From positions 248,001 to 312,000 of the forward strand of contig OZ245804.1 of NCBI GenBank assembly GCA_965228265.1: a stretch of 64,000 nt of DNA, given 5' to 3'. The number at the start of each line of letters is the position of its first letter. Position 1 is the stretch's first letter. The notes beneath the pieces were generated by a model. The model was not told where the DNA came from, did not search any database, and was given only the letters and a program-made list of their open reading frames with translations. The stretch comes from GCA-2732755 sp965228265 (lineage in GTDB: Bacteria > Planctomycetota > Phycisphaerae > Phycisphaerales > UBA1924). Positions 1-8,901 of the stretch are shown one piece after another. Both the position numbers and the translations under genes were made by a program.

Positions 1-1
1 C

Positions 2-1669
2 GTAGCCATGATGGGCGATGTCCAGAATGAGTACGTTGCCAATATGTACAGCAGTTACAGCGGTAACCTTGCGGACGGTTCTGAGAAATCGAGTTTGCAA
101 TATCTTATGGAGGCTCTAGATGAAGGCCTGCTCGCCGACGCACCGGAAGCCGAGTTTCCGATCCGTTCCGCGCTCAGTTCGCTCCTGGAAACCTCAACGA
201 AATCGGACGCGATCGACTTTTGCCTGAAATCACTCCAGAAGGCCGAGCAACGACTGGGATCCGAGCATCCGATCTCGATCAGATTGCTGGTGAACCTCGT
301 CAGGATGCATGACCAGAACTCTGCAAAGAAAGACGAGACGATTCTCGCCGAGGCACGAAGCTGGTACGGGCACCTCCGCCAGCGGCTCCACGCGGTTCGA
401 GGCGACCTCCCCGAGCACGACACGCGCCAATGGGCCAGCGAGCTTATTTCATACAGCTCGCAGTACGACGATACCAACTGGACGGCAGCGATGGTGCTCG
501 GCGAACCCGACGCGTTCAGCTACACGGACCATGAAGGCGCGTGGACGCCTGTAGCGAGCAGCAGGAAATTCGAGCACGTGACCGTTGGATTCGAACAGCC
601 CGTCTTCGCGACGGGTGTCATGGTGCGACAGGTTCTCAATAACGGGTTCGTCAGGCTGATCGAAGTAATCGATCTGGGCGGCGAGCTGCACCCCGTATGG
701 GCGGGTGAAGATACGAGCGAGAGAGGTATGCCTTACGACTTCGTCGCACGGTTCGAACGCACACCATTTGCAGTTCAAGGAGTGCGCGTCACCATCGACG
801 CAAATCACGCGTCGACCTATGAAGAAGTCGACGCGATCGAGCTCATCGGCTTTGCCGTACGCCCCGACGAGATCCAGGCCGATCCGGAGGTCAGAGCCCT
901 TGCAAGCACGCGTCATGAACAGGCCATGCGACTCGTCGGCCCCATCGTGCAGGAAGCCCTCGCCAACGCTCCCACACTGAAAGAAGCCGAGCAACGCGTA
1001 ATGAACGCGCCCGATCTAGATACCGCCGAGCGAAACAAAGTCGCCTTGGCTTTCTCCAAGGCGAGCATGGAGGTTCGCGATCTGGCACGCACGCAGGGTG
1101 AGCAGTTCGTAGCCCAGTGCCTCACCCTCGACCGCAGCATTGCCAAACTCGATCGCACAGATGGTCTCACGCCCATCATGCGTGACGAAATCAGAAAGGA
1201 GCTCCAAACGCTTGCCCAGAACTCGATCTACGCGATCAACGAGCGGATCTGGAGAACTGTACACGTCCCGGGGGCTTCTAAAGAAACACTCGCCATCGCC
1301 CTCGAAGAGGCGCTCAAACTCACCGAGGCATACCCGGATTCCCCCAACTATCGATTTACACTCGGAGCCACGCAGTACAGACTCGGTGAATTCGAAAGTG
1401 CCCTTGCCTCGCTCACCGAATCACGCCGGTTGTACGGCAGCCGCGTGCTCACCTTGGATCACCTATTCCTGGCTATGGTCTACGCCAAACTCGGAAGAGA
1501 CCAGGAGGCTCTCGATATCTTCCTGAACTGGGACATCGATCTTCGCTCGACAGATACAAACACCGAGAACGGCCGTATCTACACCGAGACGCTCGAAGTA
1601 CTCGGACCAATCCTCAGGAACGCCGGCATCGACGCCTCCGAGCCGATCGCCCAGCCCCCCACACCCTGA
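2..1669 (+). CDS. TPR-containing protein, 5' end outside window
   Basis: Only the 3' part of this gene is visible: its frame is open from base 2, so the first Met in the window (base 8) is not a secure start. About 555 residues are seen, with no membrane segment. Residues around 70-90 (AIDFCLKSLQKAEQRLGSE) look like a tetratricopeptide helix pair. Residues ~148-285 form a beta-rich module beginning YSSQYDDTNWTAAMVLGEP, of a kind I associate with large planctomycete TPR proteins. Residues ~430-520 again hold TPR-like helices (SPNYRFTLGATQYRLG). TPRs mediate protein contacts; the specific role is unknown. In planctomycetes such a C-terminal layout often belongs to a Ser/Thr protein kinase, but no kinase domain is in the window, so that is only a possibility. 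The gene ends 45 bp before the debris region. Confidence 0.6.
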   Translation, partial: VAMMGDVQNEYVANMYSSYSGNLADGSEKSSLQYLMEALDEGLLADAPEAEFPIRSALSSLLETSTKSDAIDFCLKSLQKAEQRLGSEHPISIRLLVNLVRMHDQNSAKKDETILAEARSWYGHLRQRLHAVRGDLPEHDTRQWASELISYSSQYDDTNWTAAMVLGEPDAFSYTDHEGAWTPVASSRKFEHVTVGFEQPVFATGVMVRQVLNNGFVRLIEVIDLGGELHPVWAGEDTSERGMPYDFVARFERTPFAVQGVRVTIDANHASTYEEVDAIELIGFAVRPDEIQADPEVRALASTRHEQAMRLVGPIVQEALANAPTLKEAEQRVMNAPDLDTAERNKVALAFSKASMEVRDLARTQGEQFVAQCLTLDRSIAKLDRTDGLTPIMRDEIRKELQTLAQNSIYAINERIWRTVHVPGASKETLAIALEEALKLTEAYPDSPNYRFTLGATQYRLGEFESALASLTESRRLYGSRVLTLDHLFLAMVYAKLGRDQEALDIFLNWDIDLRSTDTNTENGRIYTETLEVLGPILRNAGIDASEPIAQPPTP

Positions 1670-1713
1670 GCCTCCTCGCACAACTAGCGCCGCTCCGGAG
1701 CTTGGTGGTATGC

Positions 1714-1905
1714 TCAGACACCAGGCTTGCCGTCGTGTTCAGGCTGCTCGAGGTCCACGAAACGGAGATCATTCAGCACGAGGACATCGGCATCGCCGGC
1801 AAAGTCTCGATGTAGATAGAAGGCCAACTGCCGCTCGGCCTCGATGCCGGCTCGGAGTTTCGGATCGGACGGGAGCGTGCTCGACTGAGATGGCTTCACG
1901 ATCAT
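1714..1905 (-). pseudogene. NERD-domain nuclease, N-terminal fragment
   Basis: The 63-residue frame has the start of a NERD (nuclease-related) domain: GIEAERQLAFYLHRDF, then VLNDLRFVDLEQ and EHDGKPGV before a stop. In intact NERD proteins the next segment would be the AQIDHLV-type strand with the catalytic acid, so the fragment stops just before the catalytic core. ATG at 1905 is chosen because residues upstream of it look unlike protein and overlap the divergent helicase start. It points away from the helicase remnant at 1960, and the two may once have shared a promoter region. The truncation and the frameshifted neighbour suggest a decayed defence or mobile locus. NERD assignment is by motif recognition only. 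Confidence 0.55.
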
Positions 1906-1959
1906 GTCCTTGCTCCTGCTCTGCGGCATGACTGGGGGCATTTCGCATTCATTAGAACC

Positions 1960-3558
1960 ATGGCCACGCACAATGGAGACGAGCACGACATCCAGCATGG
2001 TCTGTACGATCACCTCGTGAGCCTGGCCCTCCAGGAACGACTATATTTGTATAATATCCTCGCCTCACTGAATACACCGAGCTCGATGCTGGGGAGGCCC
2101 ACTCGGCTATTGCCCAGTATGTGGAGCGTCTACTGGCCGACTCGCTGTCGACACTCCGGGGCAAGGACTCCGCCGATAGGCAGCGTCGTCTCGTGGACCA
2201 GCTCATCGGGACGCTCATCGCTGAGCTGGGTGACGATTGGGCAGACCGGTTCAATCTGGCTAGCCCAGTTCGTCGGCTGCTCGCGATGCACGCTGAGCCT
2301 CAGAAGCATCCGGCAACGCGCCCATATACGCTCTTGGCCCGTTCCGCATTGCTCACCGGTACGCGGCTTGATCCATCGCTGGCGTCGCAGCTTGCGAAAG
2401 AGTTTGCTAGTGCAGACCGGGTCGACATTCTGTGCTCATTCATCAAATGGAGCGGCATCCGCCTGCTGATGGACGCGATCCGCGAACTCACAGCCACGCC
2501 TCATCCGGACGGCCCGCGACTTCGCGTCATCTCCACGAGTTACATTGGCGCGACGGATGCAAAGGCGATCGAAGTAATCCGCGACTTGCCGAACACCCAG
2601 GTCAAAATGTCCTACGACACCGAACGGACCCGCCTACACGCGAAGTCCTATGTAGTCCACCGCAACACTGGTTTCGGCAGCGCCTACATCGGTTCGGCCA
2701 ACCTATCACGAGCAGCACTGTCCGAGGGCCTCGAATGGACCAGCAAGATAAGCCAGTACGAGTTGCCTCACCTGTGGCAGACAATCGTCGCTACCTTTGA
2801 GACCTACTGGAATGACGACGAGTTTGAAAGCTTTGATGGTGCCGCCTTACCCAAGCTCCGCGAGGCGCTCGATCGCGAACGCACACGCGGCTCTATTGAT
2901 ATTGGGGATCTCCCAACATTTGACCTCCGCCCCTACCCATTTCAGGAAGAGATCTTGGACGCAATGGCCGCCGAGCGGGAGGTGCAAGGGAAGCATCGCT
3001 ACCTCATCGTAGCCGCGACGGGGACCGGCAAGACGATGATCGCCGCGTTCGACTACAAGCGATGGGCCGGCGGCCGGAAGCCGTCTCTGCTCTTTATCGT
3101 CCACCGCGAAGAGATCCTCCGACAAGCTCTTGGTATGTACAGGGCCGTGCTTCGCGACCATAACTTCGGCGATGTACTCGTCGGGGGCAGCATCCCCGAG
3201 CAACGCGACCACCTGTTCTGCTCCATCCTGAGCAACAACCGCCGCAGCCTTCATGAACTCCCACCAGGCCAATTCGATGACATCGTGGTAGACGAGTTTC
3301 ACCACGCCGCGGCTCAGAGCTACCGTCGACTTCTGGACATCGTGCAGCCGAAGATCCTGCTTGGGCTCACCGCGACCCCAGAACGCGCTGACGGCCTTGA
3401 TGTCCTTGCCTTGTGGCGGCGAGCCAGCCGCCGAGGTCCGCTTATCCGCCGCGATCAGCCGACGACTGCTCTGCCCGTTCCAGTATTTCGGGGTCGCTGA
3501 CAACGTCGACCTCGATGGGTTGACCTGGCAGCGCGGCGGCTACCGGATCGAAGACTGA
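1960..3558 (+). pseudogene. PLD-type phosphodiesterase/DEAD-box helicase, frameshifted and truncated
   Basis: Three reading frames together spell one protein. Frame 1 from ATG 1960 gives an N-terminus (HGLYDHLVSLALQERL); a shift near 2050-2066 moves to the frame with EYTELDAGEAHSAIAQYVE; a second shift near 3410-3420 moves to the frame ending FGVADNVDLDGLTWQRGGY. The middle holds a phospholipase-D-like site (LHAKSYVV...GSANLS, about 2635-2715), then superfamily-2 helicase motif I (ATGTGKT, about 3010), DEFHH (about 3290) and LTATPER (about 3365). Helicase motifs IV-VI are missing because an IS3-type end starts exactly at the terminal stop (3556). Intact relatives are large PLD-helicase proteins, often near restriction or defence genes. 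This copy cannot make a working helicase. Confidence 0.75.
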
Positions 3559-4080
3559 CCTGCCCCCCAGAATCTGATCCATCTTGAGGCTGGTAGCCTC
3601 TGGTTTGAATCGAGGAGGATCTGGGATGGCGAGGAACCGGTATTCGGCTGAGGAGACAGTCAACATTCTGCGGCAGGCTGAGGTCGAGCTGCCCAAGGGC
3701 TCGACGGTGGCCCAGGCGTGCAAGCAGATCGGGGTGGCTGATCAGACGTATTACAAGTGGTGACGCGAGTACGGCGGGCTCAAGACCGATCAGGCGAAGC
3801 GATTCAAGCAGCTCGAGCAGGAGAACGCGCGGCTGAAGATGCTGGTCGCGGACCTTTCGCTGGATAAGGCGATGCTGCAGGATGTCGCCCGGGGAAACTA
3901 TATAAGCCCGCGCAAGACGCGTCGGGCGGTCGGCGCGCTGCACGCCCGAGCCCCCGCCGCGCTCGGCCTCCGGGCTCGACGTATCCACGACCTACCTCGG
4001 CTCGCTGGGCTGAGGACCCGTGCTCCTTGGTGTCAGGGATGACACCTGCCCCGGCCGGTCCTGCCATCTGGATCGGCCGG
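3556..4080 (+). mobile_element. IS3-family insertion sequence remnant
   Basis: The left end starts TGACCTGCCCCCCAGAATC at 3556, matching the usual IS3-family terminus, and interrupts the helicase frame. An orfA-like frame follows (3626), then only the first residues of an orfB-like region. I could not find the matching right inverted repeat between 3990 and 4300, so the element is 3'-truncated and its right border (given as about 4080) is approximate. No target duplication could be identified. Confidence 0.65.
3626..4042 (+). pseudogene. IS3-family transposase orfA with nonsense mutation, orfB lost
   Basis: The frame starts ATG 3626 after a GAGGAGG site and reads as an IS3 OrfA helix-turn-helix protein: RYSAEETVNILRQAEVEL and ACKQIGVADQTYYKW. 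A TGA at 3761-3763 replaces the Arg codon expected after YYKW (CGA to TGA). Reading through it, the frame continues with the leucine-zipper part (FKQLEQENARLKMLVADLSL) and then degenerates. The DDE catalytic OrfB needed for transposition is absent, so the element is dead. Confidence 0.75.
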
Positions 4081-4300
4081 GGATCTAGTATCTGTCACAT
4101 TTCAGTGGCATTTGGGTCATTCTAAACCACAAGATGGTGCCCGCAGGCACTTAAGGGATCCAAACCTTACACATACCCGCCAAAGGTGCAAATCACATCG
4201 TTACTGAACTGACTTACAACAATGCCGGGGTATTGCCCCGATACGCATAGATTCCAGTAGAATTACGGCGACACAGATCCAGATACGGACCGCCCTCGCC
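4043..4300. other. Intergenic stretch upstream of the Lamassu-like genes
   Basis: There is no protein-like frame here. GC content falls from about 4100 onward, marking the edge of the AT-richer cassette. A small hairpin (CGGGG-TATTG-CCCCG) lies near 4223-4238, and a weak promoter-like pair (TTGCCC ... TAGAAT) lies near 4232-4262. An imperfect IR (CCGGCCG ... CGGCCGG) sits at about 4051-4081. None of these is certain. Confidence 0.35.
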
Positions 4301-5428
4301 ATGGCTTTTGATGCTCAACTCATTGCTCACCGCCCCAGAGAAACCGCTGGGTCCCTAAGCGCAAATCGATTTGAGTTTCAACTCAATTGGGCGATTTGTC
4401 ACTTGATTAAACTTCACAGAACTATAGACGAGTATGTCGTACTCATTGATTATCACGAGGACATAGTCGTTCTTAATGCGGAAACAAACCCGACGAGTGC
4501 AGAGTTTTTCCAGATCAAATCGAAGACGACGGGAAACTGGACAACGAAACAACTAATTAAACAGGAAAAGGGAAATTCTGGCAAGAAACTTTCAATTCTT
4601 GGAAAACTGTATCATTCGTATACTTTGTGGCCGAATTGCACTGCCGGACTCTACTTTGTCAGCAACGCACCACTCAAAGCAAAGGATCAAAAATCCCAAA
4701 GCACCATAAAACTTGCTACGATTCCTTTTTCTGCGCTTCTAAAGTCAGAGCAAGATGAGATCGTTAATTCTATCAACACAGAGCACAGCACGCAGGACGC
4801 ATCAACAGGCCTCAAGCTATTCACCTACAAGAAATGCAATCTCACCCCTAGCGGCCAGGCGGAAATGGCAATAGGAGTTGTAGCCAATTTTCTTGAATCC
4901 ATTCAGGGAGGCCAAACACTACCTGCACCGGCTTTCTACAGAGCACTCAAAGACGAGCTCCAGAGGAGATTTCGCACAGAGCAGATCCCAATTTCCTACA
5001 ATGAACTACGTGAGTTTAAGGGACTATCTGGATCACATTTTGCCAAGATGATCGAGGTTGCTGTTGCCGAGCCGTTGCGGCAAGACTTAGCAACGTTGAT
5101 TGGCGGTCGCCTGAACAGTGAGGACGTGCCCTTCGCAGAAGTAAACCGGATTCGCAACGAGGTAAGTAAGATCCAGTTGAAATTGCTTGATAGTTCAAAC
5201 CTGTTCATCACCGACTCCCTCTCGGTAGTCCGAGGTGTAGTCACTCAAGTGAAAAGACACTCCAGACTTTGGGACACCATTGAGGAAACCGCATCACATC
5301 CTGGCTTAAAAACACTTAAAAGGACATTGTCACACGATGTCGTTCGTGCTATGATAGGGATTTGTCTGCATGAGTCAAATGACACACTACCGGCTCCTGA
5401 TCCGGATGCTCAGGAGAAAGCAACATGA
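4301..5428 (+). CDS. Cap4/DUF4297-type dsDNA nuclease, Lamassu LmuA-like effector
   Basis: A 375-residue soluble protein. The N-terminal ~200 residues match the Cap4/DUF4297 nuclease family as I know it: ETAGSLSANRFEFQLNWAI (residues 14-32), an acidic strand DYHEDIVV (50-57) and EFFQIKSK (68-75), giving a PD-(D/E)xK-like site with D54, Q71 and K73. Known family: Cap4 domains cut double-stranded DNA in CBASS and are the effector of one Lamassu type. No SAVED cyclic-nucleotide domain is visible, so a CBASS Cap4 is unlikely. The stop overlaps the start of the SMC-like gene by 4 bp (ATGA), so the two are cotranslated. Codon use and GC are lower than in the flanks, suggesting acquisition. The start ATG 4301 has no obvious ribosome site. 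Confidence 0.75.
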   Translation: MAFDAQLIAHRPRETAGSLSANRFEFQLNWAICHLIKLHRTIDEYVVLIDYHEDIVVLNAETNPTSAEFFQIKSKTTGNWTTKQLIKQEKGNSGKKLSILGKLYHSYTLWPNCTAGLYFVSNAPLKAKDQKSQSTIKLATIPFSALLKSEQDEIVNSINTEHSTQDASTGLKLFTYKKCNLTPSGQAEMAIGVVANFLESIQGGQTLPAPAFYRALKDELQRRFRTEQIPISYNELREFKGLSGSHFAKMIEVAVAEPLRQDLATLIGGRLNSEDVPFAEVNRIRNEVSKIQLKLLDSSNLFITDSLSVVRGVVTQVKRHSRLWDTIEETASHPGLKTLKRTLSHDVVRAMIGICLHESNDTLPAPDPDAQEKAT

Positions 5429-7140
5429 AACGATTGCGATTCGACGAACTCATTCTCTTCTCACAGAAGGAAAGGAGCGCAAGAAGGCTCAGCCTCCATC
5501 CGACCGCAACGGTAATCAAGGGCGACAATGACACTGGCAAATCTTCGCTGGTGAAATCGCTTTATTGGGCCCTCGGTGCCAAACCTCCAGTCATTCCTCC
5601 AAACTGGGAACAATCTGGAGTTGTCACCTCATTACGCTTTCGTGTGAGTGATGTTCAATACCGCGTGATACGTAATGGCGACCGATTTAGTTTCTTTGAC
5701 GGCGACGACCAACTGATCGAATCCTTCGTGAGTATCACTCATGGTGTGAGTCCATTCATTGCAAAGTTGTTTGACTTTCGCTTGCAGCTACCGGGCAAAA
5801 GTGCAAGAGCAGAAACGCAAGCAACGCCTGCCTTCTTGTTCTTGCCGTTCTACATCGATCAGGATTCGGGATGGGGCAATGAGTGGCTTCGGTCCTTCTC
5901 CAGGCTGCAGCAGTTTCGATTCAGACGTGAAGATGTACTGAGGTTCCACTTTGGAATCAGACCATCGGATTACTATCTTGCAAAAATTCGGCTTGCCGAA
6001 ATTGTGAGCAAGGCGAACGAGGTGCGACGTGAACGAGAGATTCTCGACGGCCTTTTGGAGGATCTGCACAAGGAACTCCGGGAAGTTGATTTTACTGTCG
6101 ACATTGATTTCTTCAAGGAAGAAGTTACCCAACTCCTAGAACGTTCCAACCGGCTACAGCAGGAGGAAGAACAGCTACGCGATCGAATGGCGATCGCATA
6201 TGGCGATTTGTCAGCAGTGCGTGACCAATTACGCATCACGAAACACGCGCTAGCGGAACTTCAAGCCGACCGGAAGTTTGCGAGTGAGCTAGAGGGTGAC
6301 TCAGTTCAATGCCCAACGTGTCATGCGGAGTATGCGAACGATTTTGCCGAGCGATTCTCGATCGCGGTGGACGAAGATCGTTGCCTCGGACTACTCAGTG
6401 AACTCGACCAGCAGAAACGCAAGGCGGAGGAAGCTTACCAGTCAGCTATGCAAATGACGTCCAGCCTTCGCGCGGAATCCGAAGAAGTAGAGGCCCTGCT
6501 GAGATCAAAGAAAGAGAACTTGGTTTTACACGATGTGATCAAGAGTGAAGGCCGACGAGAGATGCTTGGGCTGCTTCGTCGGCAACTGTCTGCACTTCAT
6601 GAGCAACTCGGGGTACTCGATTCCAGAGAAGCCGAAACACGCAAGAAGATGAAGGAATACGACGACCCCAAGCGAAAGAAAGAGATCGTTGGCTACTACA
6701 ATAATCAAGCAGCGCGAATGCTCGATAAGCTTGACGTGAAAAACGTTCATGCTTCGGCATATAAATCGCTTGGAGCGCCGATTAAGGATTCTGGCAGCGA
6801 CGTATCACGGGCGGTGCTCGCATTCGTTTTGGCTAGCCTCCGGACAATCGACAAATATTCTAAATGCGCTATGTGCCCACTCGTGATCGACTCGCCAAGA
6901 CAGCATGATCAAGATGACCATAGCTTCAAGTTAATCCGCGAAGCAATCCGAGACGAGCGTCCGGATCAGTGCCAGTTAATCCTCGCGCTTACCGACGATG
7001 AAGGAACGGACTTTGGCGGCGAAATTGTTGAGTTGGATAGGAAGCGGAAGGTGCTTGACACCGAAGAGTTCGCTGAGGTGTCAGAGGAAATTCGTCCTCT
7101 AATCGAGCGGTCCCTCATGTCTAACGAAGATGAAGATTAG
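5425..7140 (+). CDS. SMC/Rad50-like ATPase, Lamassu LmuB-like
   Basis: A 571-residue ABC/SMC-family protein. Walker A is GDNDTGKSS (residues 33-41); a Q-loop-like Gln is in YIDQDSGW (143-150); coiled-coil arms (~195-290 and ~320-430) flank a Rad50-type zinc-hook motif CPTC (296-299); a degenerate ABC signature GSDVSRAVL is at 457-465; Walker B is CPLVIDSP (484-491). It is shorter than housekeeping SMC or RecN and lies in a two-gene unit with the Cap4-like nuclease, the arrangement of Lamassu (ABC-three-component) defence. In that family the SMC protein senses foreign or replicating DNA and licenses the effector. No third small LmuC-like gene is found upstream or downstream. The gene ends 86 bp from the 3' end of tRNA-Lys. 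Confidence 0.8.
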   Translation: MKRLRFDELILFSQKERSARRLSLHPTATVIKGDNDTGKSSLVKSLYWALGAKPPVIPPNWEQSGVVTSLRFRVSDVQYRVIRNGDRFSFFDGDDQLIESFVSITHGVSPFIAKLFDFRLQLPGKSARAETQATPAFLFLPFYIDQDSGWGNEWLRSFSRLQQFRFRREDVLRFHFGIRPSDYYLAKIRLAEIVSKANEVRREREILDGLLEDLHKELREVDFTVDIDFFKEEVTQLLERSNRLQQEEEQLRDRMAIAYGDLSAVRDQLRITKHALAELQADRKFASELEGDSVQCPTCHAEYANDFAERFSIAVDEDRCLGLLSELDQQKRKAEEAYQSAMQMTSSLRAESEEVEALLRSKKENLVLHDVIKSEGRREMLGLLRRQLSALHEQLGVLDSREAETRKKMKEYDDPKRKKEIVGYYNNQAARMLDKLDVKNVHASAYKSLGAPIKDSGSDVSRAVLAFVLASLRTIDKYSKCAMCPLVIDSPRQHDQDDHSFKLIREAIRDERPDQCQLILALTDDEGTDFGGEIVELDRKRKVLDTEEFAEVSEEIRPLIERSLMSNEDED

Positions 7141-7225
7141 AGCCGCTAACGAGTGGGGTGCCGTGACACAATCCGTTGGACCGGCGTTGGACAGTGCCTC
7201 GCAGTCCGGTAAAACCTTCTGAAAA

Positions 7226-7298
<73 letters not shown>

Positions 7299-7578
7299 AT
7301 TCCGGGGCCTCTCGGCCGCGGAGCGGACCGATCGTAGGTCGCTCTCGTCAAAGGGTCCACATACACCAGCCAAGCCGATTTTGGCTCGCTTGGGATTGGA
7401 ATCCAGACACCCATCTGTTCGCATCCCGATCGGGTTTCGCGGGCTTGTGGTCCGTTGACCTATCTAGCCGCCCGCGCTAGTGTTGGGGCCCTCTGAAGAG
7501 GCCGATCCTCGGCCGAGAAGGGGCAACCGCTGCAGCCAAACCCGGGCCAGGGGCCCGTGTCAGAATCGAGGATCCATC

Positions 7579-7779
7579 ATGCTCCCCACGCAAAGAGTCA
7601 GCAAGGGCCGAAGCCGTCGTCGTCGTTCGCATGACGCGCTCACCGCGATCAAGCCGGCGATCTGCCCGGTCAGTGGCATGCCCAAGCGCAACCACCGCGC
7701 GTGCGCCGAGTCTGGCTACGTCCGTCCCGGGCTGACCATCAAGGTCCGCAAGCTCGGCATCGGCGTCGAGCGGGACTAA
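7579..7779 (+). CDS. rpmF: 50S ribosomal protein L32 (bL32)
   Basis: A 66-residue basic protein starting MLPTQRVSKGRSRRRRSHDA, the usual bL32 N-terminus, with ICPVSGMPKRNHRAC in place of the four-Cys zinc site of many homologues (only two Cys remain, so it is probably a zinc-independent form). ATG 7579 was chosen because it begins the conserved domain; the open frame upstream of it is not conserved-looking. It lies 3 bp before plsX, the rpmF-plsX-fab order seen in many bacteria, linking ribosome and lipid synthesis. Confidence 0.95.
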   Translation: MLPTQRVSKGRSRRRRSHDALTAIKPAICPVSGMPKRNHRACAESGYVRPGLTIKVRKLGIGVERD

Positions 7780-7782
7780 ACG

Positions 7783-8826
7783 ATGCGCATCGCTGTTGAC
7801 GTCATGGGCGGCGACAACGCCCCCGACGACATCCTTCGTGGCTGCATCGAGGGGCTCCAGCACCTCGCACCCGATGACAAGCTCGTTCTCTTCGGGAACC
7901 AGCGTGATATCGACGAAGTGCTCGAAGAGGCTGGCGTCAGTGACGCGCGCCTTGAAGTCGTCGCGACGACGCAGGTCATCGAGATGGCCGAGGCGCCCTC
8001 GCTCGCGGTCAAGGGCAAGCCCGATTCCTCCATCGTCCAGATGTGCCGGTACAGCTCGCAACGCGAGCAGGACCCCGCCAAGCGCTGCGACGCGGCTCTC
8101 TCGGCGGGCAACACCGGCGCGTGCGTGGCTGCGGGCATCATGCAGATGAAGCGCCTGCCCGGCATCCACCGCCCGGGCATCTCGGTCGCCATGCCCAGCA
8201 TGCACGGGCCCATGGTCCTGTGCGACGCCGGCGCCAACCCGGAACCGACGGCGACGCACCTCTGGCAATACGCGGTGATGGCCGACGTCGTGGCTCGCAA
8301 GCTGCTGCACATCGACAACCCGCGTGTCGCCGTGATGAACATCGGCGCCGAGGACTCCAAGGGCACGGGCACGATCAAGCAGGCCCGCGACATGATCAAG
8401 GCGACCCCGGGTCTGAACTACATCGGCTTCATCGAGGGACGCGAGTTCTTCGCCGGCGTGGCGGACGTGGTCGTGACCGACGGGCTCATGGGCAACGTCG
8501 TCCTCAAGACGGCCGAGGGCATCGCCAAGAGCATCTTCGAGGCGATCACCCAGGAGATCCTCGAGATCGACTCGGATCTGATGTCCCGCTTCGCTCCGGT
8601 GGCCAAATCCATCTGGAAGAAGAACGACTACCACGAGTACGGCGGGGCTCCGCTGATCGGCGTGAACGGAACGCTGTTCATCGCCCACGGCTCGAGCGAA
8701 CCGCGTACCATCGCCAACGCGATCCGATCCTGCCGGGAGTACGTCTCGACCGGGATCAACGACGGCATCGTCGAGAGGATCGCCGAGGCAGAGGCCGCGG
8801 TGCTGCCGCAGACAGCCTCCGCCTGA
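7783..8826 (+). CDS. plsX: Phosphate acyltransferase PlsX
   Basis: A 347-residue soluble enzyme that converts acyl-ACP and phosphate to acyl-phosphate, the acyl donor for PlsY in phosphatidic acid synthesis. The N-terminus MRIAVDVMGGDNAPDDILRG is diagnostic of PlsX, followed by DAALSAGNTGACVAAG, the family glycine-rich AGNTGA segment. It is full length for the family. It starts 3 bp after rpmF and is followed 75 bp later by fabH, so it is part of one operon. Confidence 0.96.
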   Translation: MRIAVDVMGGDNAPDDILRGCIEGLQHLAPDDKLVLFGNQRDIDEVLEEAGVSDARLEVVATTQVIEMAEAPSLAVKGKPDSSIVQMCRYSSQREQDPAKRCDAALSAGNTGACVAAGIMQMKRLPGIHRPGISVAMPSMHGPMVLCDAGANPEPTATHLWQYAVMADVVARKLLHIDNPRVAVMNIGAEDSKGTGTIKQARDMIKATPGLNYIGFIEGREFFAGVADVVVTDGLMGNVVLKTAEGIAKSIFEAITQEILEIDSDLMSRFAPVAKSIWKKNDYHEYGGAPLIGVNGTLFIAHGSSEPRTIANAIRSCREYVSTGINDGIVERIAEAEAAVLPQTASA

Positions 8827-8901
8827 TCCGCTTCAACGCGCCGCGATCCCTGTTGGACGCACGCGGGGCGAAGCCGCGACGGACAGGGAAGGACCGGGCT
8901 C

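Noticed and set aside
4080..4125. A sequence with the look of an IS end (TGTCACATTTCAGTGGCA)
   Set aside because: No second end or transposase was found, so it was not called as a mobile element.
4301..5428. CBASS effector Cap4
   Set aside because: No SAVED domain and no cyclase gene nearby; the SMC-like partner points to a Lamassu-type system.
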